From Cerioporus squamosus (taxonomy: Eukaryota > Basidiomycota > Agaricomycetes > Polyporales > Polyporaceae), in assembly GCA_022592435.1 (NCBI GenBank), contig JABYQS010000701.1, forward strand, positions 1 through 15,148: a DNA stretch of 15,148 nt, read 5' to 3'. Of the stretch, positions 1 to 7,189 are shown piece after piece. How positions within the stretch are numbered: position 1 is the first letter of the stretch; each line of letters begins with the position of its first letter. The notes under the pieces were generated by a model. The model searched no databases. It had not been told where the DNA came from and was given only the letters and a program-made list of their open reading frames with translations. Made by a program: the position numbers and the translations under genes.

Positions 1-751
1 AGTGGACGCCGTGCATGGATGATGCCTCCAGCCGCTTGCCAGGGAAGACTCTGCGCGGGCAACGCTCCGCCCTGCGCTTGTCGTCGGTGGTCGCATCGGC
101 AAAGTAGATCTCACCGGCCTCCCACTTCCTCTTCAGCTCCTCACCTTCTCGATGGCGCCCACGTTGCTCGGGTGGGCAAAGACCCTCGTCGGCGGGAAGC
201 CAACGATCTTGTGCCCGGCCCCGACCATCTTCGCATATGTATCCTTTGTCCAGCCCACCCGGACGGCCGGAGACCCTTGGTACGTGCAGCTAAGCACTCG
301 GCATCGTCAGCATACAAGCTCACACTTTCAGTCACCTGGTAGTCTGCACGTACCTAGTGCGTTCTCAACGACTGCGGTCAGCTCACGTCGGGCTTGCTGG
401 AGCTTCTGGTTTCCCGGGATTGCGTCCTCAGCACGCGGCTGCACCAGTTGGAAACGGTCTCGGGGAGCGGCATTGACAGCGGTGATGAGTGTGGCAAAGG
501 GATAGTCAGGTGCAACAGTAGAGACGGAGGTGAGAGACACGTCTGAGCGACGAACTCCAGGTTTTCTGACAGGTTAGAGGTAAGTCTGGGCTTCAGCCTC
601 GCGTACTTTTTGTTAATACAGACTTGGAACAGGCTTCCGAACAACTCCTGCCTGCAGGAGCCGGTGTCTGCTCTCGACTACCGGCGGCGATTGATTGCGC
701 TTTTGCCCGTTGCTGTTGCAGAGCAGTTAAGACCCAGCCAGGTACGTTCAT
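1..751 (-). CDS. Gene H copy 1, unknown basic protein, 3' end cut by window edge, two frameshifting indels
   Basis: Three exons are visible on the minus strand: 607-751, 354-542 and 1-289. The introns are 543-606 (gtacgc donor, CTAAC branch point, ctcag acceptor) and 290-353 (gtacgt donor, TGCTGAC, ttag). Phases match at both junctions. Exons 1 and 2 are open here. Exon 3 lacks one G in the run at 269-270 and one T near 141 relative to copy 2, so it leaves frame. In exon 2, six of nine differing codons are synonymous with copy 2, and both substitutions in exon 3 are synonymous, so the frame has been under selection. The indels are therefore recent or sequencing errors. I chose the ATG at 751; an in-frame ATG at 823 is possible. 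No domain is recognised. Confidence 0.6.
580..621 (+). other. Intron-like element antisense to gene H intron 1 (weak)
   Basis: A perfect gtaagt donor is followed by a T-rich tract and a ttaatacag acceptor on the plus strand. It overlaps the better supported minus-strand intron at 543-606. It is repeated with the same structure in copy 2 (around 9020-9061). It may be chance or may mark antisense transcription. Confidence 0.15.
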
Positions 752-2676
752 GCTCAGAGTGTTCCGATCAGATGTATGTGGATGACCACTGATCCGTAGA
801 CGTCTCGCCAGGGTTGGAATCATTGCCCGTCCTGAGCTGTCAAGATGGCTCCCGCTTCACGCACTCTCACCTTGGCCCGAGGCTCTTCCTGCCGACTCGG
901 AACGGTCACATTCGTGTAGACGGTCCCTTGTGTAGCGCTGTCCCCCTAGGTCGACCTGCGGGCCACCCACTCCATGCAGATGGGAGTCACTGGCCACGGT
1001 TCGGAGTATGGCAACACCGACATGCGGACACTAGGACAACAATTCTGTTCAAGGTTCTGCGGCCATCAGTGCACAGCGAGAGTTCTTCGGACTCTCAGTC
1101 TAGGACCATGACAGCGGCCAGTCCAAGTGTCGTCTGGTGCACTGTCCAGCATATGAGCTGACCTCATTTTCCAGGAGAGCTGCTTGGACTCATGCAGCCT
1201 TGTACGAACACATGCCGGCCCGTGCAAGACTCCGAGTCCCAGTCGGGAAGTTGAGAATTCCCGTCTGAACAGCCTGAGAATGTCGTGCACATCCCGCTCC
1301 TTCCATGCATAGGATGGCCAACCGTACAGCTCGAATATTCAGAGAGTTATGTGTACAAAGTAGGACTTCTCCGAGACGGCCGCATGCTTACCCACGAATG
1401 TCATGGTGCCGGCGGGCTATTCGCACTCACCGCTACCGCCAATACAACATTCCTTGCCCTTCAGCTGACGCAGCGATGCTCTTCGGGCTTTTGTGCGAAT
1501 GCAATATTCTCCGGCTCCATAGCAAGACATGGACCGTCGCCGGCGCATGTCCAGATTCCGCAGACTCCGTATGCATGGAATGTCACCCGACTCGATGGTA
1601 CTTACTATCCGGAGTCTGCCGCTGCATGCCAGTGCAGGTGCCCAGCCACGGCGACCTCGAGTTGTGCCGCAGGTTCCAAAGAGCCTGATCGGTACCGTTC
1701 AATCCGAGTAGAAGGTTGATTGCAGTCGGACTCGGACGGACGTGGCACTCGACATCAAGTCCGGCAGAGACCCTGTGTTTCCGAGCACAGCGACTGCTCC
1801 TGTTGCTCGGATGCAGGCCTGGCCGGTTAGACAGGCTACGGCGTACGCGGCCTCAGCTCAGGTAAGTACCAGCTCAAGAGCGCACTGGCACTCGAAAGCG
1901 TCAGGAACATCCTCAGCATCCGGCCTCTCTGAGTGCCAAAATGGTCACTCCACCGCCGCAAGCCGTCCGCAAAGCCCGACAACACCGCTCGGCCAAGATG
2001 CCGGGCGACGGGCACACAAGATGCATATGCAGTCTCTGCAGACTGTGCAAAGGCCGCGCATCGCATGAAGTGATTCGGGACCTCGAATGCAGGCTCCAAG
2101 GCAGCCGCAACAGCTCAATATCAAATCCGAAGGAGCACTCTTGTCGGGTGCATACAGGTCGTCGACACGACCTCCTCAACGCGTGTCTGCGGGGCTCACT
2201 GTCGTTCTGACGGCACGCAAGGGTCGTTGAAGCACACGCGGTTGCAGGCAACACGAACATACGGGCGGAAATGACTGGTATTATCGTCGCCGGCCACACC
2301 GTCACTGTCATGGTGCAACTACTACGCTCACTGTCTACTTACTTATTCGATCTATTCGGTAGGACGCGCGCATGCGTACGAGACGCCAAGCTCGCAAGGT
2401 TAAATGGCCACGCACGGTGCGTGCCATCGTCGACGCGGTACGCGGCGTCACAACGTCCAGGCTGAGCCGACGGTACGTCCAACCAGGTGGGTGCCCAACC
2501 ATCCGCGCAGCCCGCAGCCTGCGATCGGCCGCAACCCGAGCTGATCGCTCGCGAGGTTGCACATCCAAGCAGCGAGCGTGCTGCCGGTGACATCGCCTGC
2601 GCAGAGAACGTGCGTGAGTCGGCGGACGGGGCTCTGGCGTCCGGGCGCGGGTCGGGTGTGCTCGGAGAGGAGACGC
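752..2676. other. Non-genic, highly conserved part of the gene H / cyclophilin intergenic region
   Basis: No protein gene is supported here. Open frames exist on both strands, for example plus 1285-1719 and 1305-1688 and minus 1836-2099. Differences between the copies do not favour third codon positions in these frames: all four coding changes in 1285-1719 are non-synonymous, and changes in minus 1836-2099 are mostly non-synonymous. The striking feature is near identity with copy 2. In 1285-1719 I count five substitutions and no indel in 435 nt, fewer than in the cyclophilin exons. Isolated splice-like signals occur: plus gtaagt at 1862, and a minus gtaagc donor at 1391 with acceptor at 1330. 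Confidence 0.55.
1066..1329 (-). other. Possible minus-strand exon of unknown identity (weak)
   Basis: An open minus-strand frame begins after an intron-like element at 1330-1391 (gtaagc donor, CTCTGAAT branch-like site, ttcgag acceptor). Its start reads LYGWPSYAWKERDVHDILRL. Between the copies the first ~170 nt carry two synonymous and one non-synonymous change. Copy 2 then has a one-base deletion, and the 457-bp segment lies just downstream. It could be a 5' exon of gene H, part of another gene, or chance. Phase with a preceding exon could not be established. Confidence 0.15.
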
Positions 2677-2681
2677 TATAA
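2677..2681 (+). promoter_or_regulatory. TATA box
   Basis: The sequence gctataagctgg is conserved in copy 2 at 11593-11597, with one flanking change. It lies ~95 bp upstream of the first donor-like site, a reasonable distance for a core promoter of the candidate spliced transcript. A gtgagc donor-like site at 2695-2700 follows closely. Confidence 0.35.
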
Positions 2682-2760
2682 GCTGGCTGGCGAGGTGAGC
2701 AACCGGCCACATCGCACTTCTCCCCCACCTTGCTCCGACCGCCCCTTCTGCTGCCCACCT

Positions 2761-2864
2761 CGCTCACCTGTGGTAAGTCTCACATTGTTGCGCGTCACTT
2801 CTCACTGACAGCTCTTCGCAAGTTGCTGCGCTGCGTTTCCGTGCTCTGCGCGATGCTGAAGGGG
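2761..2864 (+). repeat. Exon-intron repeat unit A (copy 1)
   Basis: This ~100-bp unit is imperfectly repeated at 2893-2993, roughly 70-75% identical by eye. Both begin cgctcacc(t/c)gtgg, pass through a pyrimidine-rich stretch to an acceptor-like AG, then continue with gctcttcgca(a/g)gttg and a cgaygct end. The repeat includes the intron end and the following exon, so it looks like an exon duplication within the candidate transcript. It is present in copy 2 as well, so it predates the large duplication. Confidence 0.55.
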
Positions 2865-2892
2865 ACGTTGGGCTCCTGGGTAAGCACGTCTT

Positions 2893-2993
2893 CGCTCACC
2901 CGTGGTGTGTCTCACCTCCTTGTGCGTCTTCTCTCGCAGATTGCTCTTCGCAGGTTGTTGCGGTGTGCCCGTTCTCGCTACGCGACGCTAGGG
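2893..2993 (+). repeat. Exon-intron repeat unit B (copy 1)
   Basis: Partner of 2761-2864. The donor position gtaagt of unit A reads gtgtgt here (gtgagt in copy 2), and the functional-looking donor is the gtaagc at 2880, just upstream of the unit. The acceptor ctcgcag at 2939 matches the acceptor region of unit A. Confidence 0.55.
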
Positions 2994-3098
2994 AGATCTG
3001 AGGGTAAGCATTGTCAGTACGCATGCCCACAGACGAGAGGTACTGACGTTAACGTTGCAGGACTCGACCGGGCGGCCGTCGAACTGACTGCTCTCTAG

Positions 3099-4204
3099 GG
3101 TCGAGCTGACTGACGTCTCCGTAGCGTGCTGACTCGGAGAGTGGCGGGGCGTAATGCTGGAGAGAGTCGGCGGACGCGCTTTCGAGAGGAGAGCGTGGTA
3201 GGTCGGACATGGACTGCCGTGATGGGATTGTAGCCGGGGCGAGCATGCGAGCGAGGAGCGAAGGAAGGCGCGTAGAGGTACCTGTAGGCGCACATAGTGT
3301 AGCGGGCGCAGTGGGTCGTGACTGGCCGCGAAGTGTCGCGGCGCGGCGACTCCGTGGGCTGGCAGGGTGCGGACGGGCGGGCGAGGACGACGTGATGCAG
3401 AGAGGCCGCCAGAACGAAGCTGGCGGGTGCGGTACCGAGAGCCTGAGGTGAGAGGAGCTACGCGCGCGGAGCCGGAAGCGATGTGTGGACCCGAGGGATA
3501 GACTGTGCACAGTGAGCCACGGCGGAGATGGGAAGCAGATGAGGGGCAGAACGGGTCGGAGGTCGGTGCGTGCAGCGGGATGGTAGGACGGGGTCGGAAT
3601 GCCGTAGGAGCACACATAGCATCACTAGAACTCACCTGTATGCGCGAGCAATCCTACTTGTGCGTCCAACCTCCGAGTCTCTGTCAGGACACCTCAGTCT
3701 TGGACGCTTGCACTCTGAGCGCTGCAGCGCGACATACAGCTTGCCGGCGCATACAGTCGGGTGCGGGGAGACTTGTATGCGCAAGAGACGGGGCACGTCG
3801 TCAAGGCAGGAGACTGTGCGCGGGCACGCCGGCGAAGGCAGACGAGAGGACAGCGCACAGGCTGAGTATGAGAGCACCAGAGGGGAGCACCAGCAGCGGA
3901 GAGGCCGAGCTCAGAGGAGGTCGAGCGTGAGCCAGGTTGTGAGCGAGACAGGCCGTGAGCGAGGCGGGTGCGTGCAGGAGAGCGCAGCAGCGGTCTGGAC
4001 GGGCGCACACAGCGAGAGGAGGGACGTGTGCACCCACCGTGAGCCGCGAGGAGAAGGGATGGCCGGGGACCCGCACCAGGCAGCCGGCAACGAGCGAGTG
4101 CGCAAGATGTCATCGCCGGAAACGGCCGCGCGAGGGGAGGACAAGTCGTCCATCTCGCAAGCCCGTCTCTCCTCCTCCCTCGCCCAAATAGCCTCGCCCC
4201 AGCC
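3099..4204. other. Intergenic region upstream of cyclophilin copy 1, no supported gene
   Basis: No protein gene is supported. Long frames on both strands (for example plus 3570-4301 and minus 3694-4566) are Arg/Ser/Ala/Pro-rich and overlap each other, as expected of stop-poor GC-rich DNA. The first half (about 3230-3650) is among the most diverged parts of the repeat. The plus strand is purine-rich from about 3770 to 4150 and turns abruptly C/T-rich at ~4150, suggesting the cyclophilin start region. On the minus strand, acag followed by gtgagt near 3635 and cag followed by gtac near 3283 are donor-like and conserved in copy 2, a possible divergent antisense RNA. Confidence 0.45.
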
Positions 4205-4272
4205 ATGCCTCCCCCGCCTCCCCAGCTGCCCGCCTCCTGTCCCGTCCTCTCCACCGCCTGCGCCGTCAAGTA
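4150..4272 (+). promoter_or_regulatory. CT-rich core promoter / 5' UTR of cyclophilin copy 1
   Basis: Strand composition flips from purine-rich to strongly C/T-rich at about 4150, and the pyrimidine tract runs up to the ATG at 4273. Such tracts are common at filamentous-fungal transcription starts (known pattern). No TATA or CCAAT box is obvious close by. Copy 2 has the same tract at 13075-13180. Confidence 0.4.
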
Positions 4273-4273
4273 A
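4205..4273 (+). promoter_or_regulatory. 22-codon upstream ORF overlapping the cyclophilin start (copy 1)
   Basis: An ATG at 4205 opens a frame starting MPPPPPQLPASC and ending with TAA at 4271-4273. Its last A is the first base of the cyclophilin ATG (TAATG). Copy 2 (13113-13181) keeps the start, the length and the TAATG overlap, with one conservative (V to I) and one synonymous change. If it lies in the mRNA it could lower cyclophilin translation or make it depend on reinitiation. Whether it is transcribed is unknown. Confidence 0.35.
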
Positions 4274-5151
4274 TGGCTTCCCAGGACCGAGCCCGCGCTA
4301 GAGCTCGCTCTGCATCGGGCCCCGATGTCTTTGTATGTCTCTGTCCTGTGTCTCTCTGCTTGTGCTCGCTGACGGTGCTGCTGCAGTTCGACATTGAGAT
4401 CGACGGCATGCCCACCGGTCGCATCGTCTTTCGCCTCTTCGACGCCGTCTGCCCCATCACCGCACGCAACTTCCGCGAGCTCGCGACTGGCGAGAACGGC
4501 TACGGCTACTCGCAGTCCTATATCCACCGCGTCGTCCCCCAGGTGCGCTCGCGCCCTTCTCCACATCTGACCCCAAGGCTTACCATCTTCCTCCTACTGC
4601 TACCGTACCATCACCGCAGTTCCACATACAGGGCGGAGACATCGTCGAGGGAAACGGCACAACCGGGCGGTCCATCTACGGCCCCACCTTCCCTGGTGCG
4701 TAAAGTTTCCTCTTTCGCAGTGCGCATCCCCTCCGAGCGGCCGCTCATTCGCCCTCTGTCTTCCCTCCCTCTGTCAACTGCACTGCACCGCGCCGCACTC
4801 CGACTGCGCTGCTGCAGATGAGAACTTCCGCATACCACACGACCGCCCCGGCCTCCTCTCCATGGCCAACCGCGGCCCGCACACCAACTCCTCACAGGTG
4901 CGTCCCGCTTCCCTTCTCGCGTCCTTCCCTGCTCCCACTCGCTTCCGCGTTCCCGGTCGACGTCGCGCTGACCGCACCCGCAGTTCTTCATCACGACCGT
5001 CCCCGCACCGTGGTGCGACATGCGGAACGTCGTCTTTGGCGAGGTCGTCCGTGGGATGGACGTCGTCCGCCGGATCGAGTCCTACGCGTCGGATCACATC
5101 CTCTACAAGCCGTCCGTCGACATCCTCATCGCGCGCTGCGGCACCGTATGA
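4273..5151 (+). CDS. Cyclophilin-type peptidyl-prolyl cis-trans isomerase (intact copy)
   Basis: Five exons: 4273-4332, 4387-4542, 4620-4695, 4818-4897 and 4984-5151, giving 179 aa. All introns are GT-AG and all phases join cleanly. It catalyses cis-trans isomerisation of Xaa-Pro bonds. No signal peptide or membrane segment is seen, so it is probably cytosolic or nuclear. The single cyclophilin domain spans about residues 18-179 after a short Arg/Ala-rich leader. Family motifs include FFDIEIDG (20-27), [32 protein letters not shown] and PWCD. By alignment to human CypA, R68 matches R55, F73 matches F60, Q76 matches Q63 and W134 (the cyclosporin-contact Trp) matches W121. CypA M61, A103 and H126 are replaced by H74, R116 and N139. 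The start at 4273 gives G at -3 and +4 and is conserved in copy 2. Intron 1 is 54 nt without a stop, so retention would stay in frame. Confidence 0.95.
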
Positions 5152-5438
5152 CCCCGCCACGCTCGGACATCTCTCGCCTCTCATCTCAAGACTCCCATCT
5201 ACCGTCTGACCGCACACGACCCTGCATATGCATTGTACTATATCGCACACGTCCGTCCCTCTTGCCTATCACTCTTCGTTCGACCTCCTTTCGTTCCATC
5301 CACGACATGCTTGCCTTTCCTATTCCTTGCTTGTCTCCATCCTCACGTTTGGCCCGCACCGCTCCCCGTGCTCACGAATCGTGCTCTGCCGCACGTAGAC
5401 CCCCCAAAACCTCCCGTGCCCAAATGTACTTGTAGCTA

Positions 5439-5455
5439 ATTGCCCCTCCGGCAAT
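5439..5455 (+). terminator. Conserved hairpin in cyclophilin 3' region (copy 1)
   Basis: The stem ATTGCC / GGCAAT encloses the loop CCTCC and is preceded by TGTAGCTA and followed by AATAAT-like A/T sequence. Copy 2 (14329-14346) keeps both stem arms exactly but has a different loop (TGCTCG), in a flank that is otherwise strongly diverged. A role in 3' end formation or mRNA stability is inferred from position only. Confidence 0.3.
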
Positions 5456-5572
5456 AATTGGATTGCCCACTGCGCGCCGTGCGCCGGTCTCCTCAGGCGT
5501 GGCATGCTCTGCCCGCCAACGTCGTGTACTGCGGCGCTGTCTTGGCGCGGCTTCGACGCTTGTATGTATGTT

Positions 5573-5713
5573 TTCTATCTGAGATCTACGTGCGAGAGAA
5601 GCGTGCAACCATGCTATGTATCATGGCATTGTATTTGCCGCGTAGTAGGTGTGGGCACAGGCCCCGGTGATCGCACGCTTGGCGGCGCATTTCGTATGTC
5701 TTCTATCTGAGAT
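5573..5713 (+). promoter_or_regulatory. Pair of TTCTATCTGAGAT elements upstream of LENG1-like gene (copy 1)
   Basis: The 13-mer TTCTATCTGAGAT occurs at 5573-5585 and 5701-5713, each preceded by GTATGT-like sequence. It contains CTATCT (AGATAG on the other strand, a GATA-factor-type core) and the small palindrome ATCT-G-AGAT. Both elements and their approximate spacing are kept in copy 2 (14491-14503 and 14612-14624). A binding site for a GATA factor is inference. Confidence 0.3.
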
Positions 5714-5742
5714 TCCTCCGAGGACCCTGCGCGTGCGCGGAA

Positions 5743-5757
5743 CAAGTACAGTACTTG
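5743..5757. promoter_or_regulatory. 15-bp perfect palindrome (copy 1)
   Basis: CAAGTAC-A-GTACTTG, seven-base arms around a central A, lies ~365 bp upstream of the LENG1-like ATG. It is identical in copy 2 at 14654-14668. It could be a dimeric transcription-factor site; no known factor is assigned. Confidence 0.25.
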
Positions 5758-6122
5758 ACAGGCACGGCGCACGCTATACCGACGCGGACGAACCCGGGGA
5801 TGTCAGGCTCGGCCATGAGCTTCAAGGTTAGGTTTATGTGGACGCCGGATGGGCTCTGACGTCTCTACTTGCCCCCATGCTGGCCAGAACTCGTCAGTCT
5901 CAGTCTGCTCAGTACCGAGGATCATCGATCAGGTCGATGGACTCCGTCCTGAACGGAGGACCGCCAAGTATGGAAGGCGAAACGCCCGGCTCGCGTGGGC
6001 GAGCGCACATGCGTCGAACGCTCTTGGACTCGTACCTCACGCTTACCGTCCTGCTTCCTGCTTGCTAGGTTCCCTAGGCACATCCACACAGCGCAAGCGC
6101 GGCCAAGCACACATAGCGGACG

Positions 6123-7189
6123 ATGGGGAAGCTCAACATCGCCCACCACAAGTCGTACCACCCCTACAGGCGGGACAACATCGAGCGCGTGCGCAAGGAC
6201 GAGGAGGAGGCGCGCCAGCGCGAGGCCGTCGAGGAGGGGCGGATGCTCCTTGCCGTGAGTCTCCTCTGCCCCTCGAGTTCTCTTCGCGAGCTGACTTTGT
6301 TGGTAGGACTCGGAGGCGCGGATGGACCTCCTCCGGCAGCGGGCGGGGCTGTCGGGTTCGGGAGCGAAGGGCAAGAAGGTGCAGGAGCGCGACGGGGAGG
6401 ATCTGGAGCGGGCTGTGGCAGAGCGCGATGCTGCTGCAGCAGAGGCCGCGAGTGCTGTTGGTGGCCCGTCGACTCTGACGTCCACGAGCGGGCACATCAA
6501 CCTCTTCGAGGACCTCGAACGGGTGCGTGCTGACGCCGAGCAGCAAACGATGGTGCACATCTCCGTGCGCTCGACGCAGAAGGGCCCGCCGGCGGTGGCG
6601 GAGAGCGAGAAGGGCGTCGCGCTTGCGCCGTCTGCGAAGGACCTGAACCCGTGGTACTCCGACACGGACCGCGAGCGGACTCTCAATGAGACGGATGAGG
6701 ATAAGCGGTACGTCTCAGCTGCTGTATCCTGCCCCTCCTCTCCCGTGTGCGATCCTGACTGTCGACGCCAGGATACGCGACCTCGCACGCAAGTCCGTCC
6801 ACGACCCCCTCACGTCCATCAACTCCCAGCTCGCATCCCGCGACCGCTCCGCCTCGTTCTCGTCATCATCACGCGGTCGCAGTCGGGGATCGGGACCCTT
6901 ACGCCCTGAACCCCGCGCCCCGCCGCCACCGAGCACGGAACACCTGGCCCGCGAGTCGGCAGAGCGCCAGCGCGCGCTGGAGCTCATCCGGCGGAAGAAG
7001 CGCGAGATGGCGGGGAGCGAGACTCCGAGCACTGTCCGGGGCGGGTCTGGGGGTGGAGGGTACGGGTATGGGGATGTCTTCAACCGGAGGGAGGTCGAGG
7101 AGGTGCATCAGCAGAGGGCGCGGAGGCGGGACTGGGACCACAGAGACCGGGAGAGGGAGAGGGAGAGATTCGGTTCGCGGCGGTGGTGA
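6123..7189 (+). CDS. LENG1-family protein with N-terminal Cir_N domain (complete copy)
   Basis: Three exons, 6123-6254, 6307-6707 and 6772-7189, give 316 aa. The introns are 52 nt (gtgagt, gctgac, gtag) and 64 nt (gtacgt, cctgac, ccag). The N-terminus, MGKLNIAHHKSYHPYRRDNI and a following charged helix to about residue 40, is a Cir_N domain, also found in the CBF1-interacting corepressor and the splicing factor Cwc25. Further matches to animal LENG1 are an NLFEDLERV block (~109-117), NPWY (158-161), a KSVHDPL block (185-191), a Glu/Arg helix with ELIRRKKREM (247-256) followed by GSETPSTV, and an Arg-rich tail. A Ser/Arg-rich stretch lies near 201-215. A nuclear, splicing-associated role is inferred from the domain; LENG1 itself is poorly characterised. 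The frame closes with TGA at 7187-7189. Confidence 0.9.

Larger units (their letters stand above)
2677..3098 (+). ncRNA. Candidate TATA-driven spliced transcript, coding status unclear (copy 1)
   Basis: A TATAA box (2677-2681) is followed by intron-like elements on the plus strand. Intron 2880-2939 has a gtaagc donor and ctcgcag acceptor. Intron 3004-3060 has a gtaagc donor, a textbook TACTGAC branch site at 3041-3047 and a ttgcag acceptor. A weaker 39-nt intron could be 2773-2811. All are conserved in copy 2. One frame stays in phase through all junctions and ends at TAG 3096-3098, but no ATG follows the TATA box before exon 2, and nearly all changes in that frame are non-synonymous. A second frame shows more third-position changes but has no start codon. 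I read it as a spliced non-coding RNA or the 3' part of an unrecognised gene; the annotated strand is well supported, the function is not. Confidence 0.35.
5152..6122. other. Cyclophilin 3' flank and LENG1-like promoter region (copy 1)
   Basis: No protein gene is supported in this 971-bp interval. The first half (to about 5690) is T/C-rich and strongly diverged from copy 2, as expected for a 3' UTR. It contains a conserved hairpin at 5439-5455. The second half is conserved with copy 2 and holds the repeated TTCTATCTGAGAT element, a 15-bp palindrome and a small CTCCGT/ACGGAG hairpin at 5942-5958. It probably carries the LENG1-like promoter. The ATG at 6123 has A at -3. Confidence 0.5.
1..6241. 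repeat. Copy 1 of an ~8.9 kb direct repeat (segmental duplication or second haplotype)
   Basis: This stretch aligns in the same orientation with 8443-15148. Position 1 matches 8443, the cyclophilin ATG at 4273 matches 13181, and the LENG1-like ATG at 6123 matches 15031. The offset shifts from 8442 to 8908 mainly because of a 457-bp segment present only in copy 2. It contains the partial gene H, the intergenic block, cyclophilin and the start of the LENG1-like gene. The repeat continues beyond the left edge, so its true boundary and junction are not visible. Order and orientation are read directly; the mechanism (tandem duplication or uncollapsed alleles) is inference. Confidence 0.95.

Noticed and set aside
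1285..1719. 144-codon plus-strand frame open in both copies
   Set aside because: All four coding differences between copies are non-synonymous, it begins with GTG, and an overlapping frame (1305-1688) is open too. The conservation is of DNA, not of a protein.
1836..2099. Minus-strand frame that looks protein-like, followed by an intron with a CTAAC branch site
   Set aside because: Six of nine codon differences from copy 2 are non-synonymous, copy 2 has an 11-bp insertion in its 5' part, and the phase across the downstream intron does not join to the next open frame.
3570..4301. 243-codon plus-strand open frame upstream of cyclophilin
   Set aside because: It is Arg/Ser/Glu-rich, overlaps equally long frames on the other strand, contains the C/T-rich promoter tract and leaves frame relative to copy 2 at both ends. 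It is best explained by stop-poor GC-rich DNA.
3694..4566. 290-codon minus-strand open frame
   Set aside because: It is partly the reverse of cyclophilin exons 1 and 2, and in copy 2 it is split into separate frames. It is a shadow.
4273..4821. Cyclophilin as one continuous frame reading through introns 1 and 2
   Set aside because: Splicing at conserved GT-AG sites restores the cyclophilin domain exactly; the read-through segments do not match the family and differ in length between copies.
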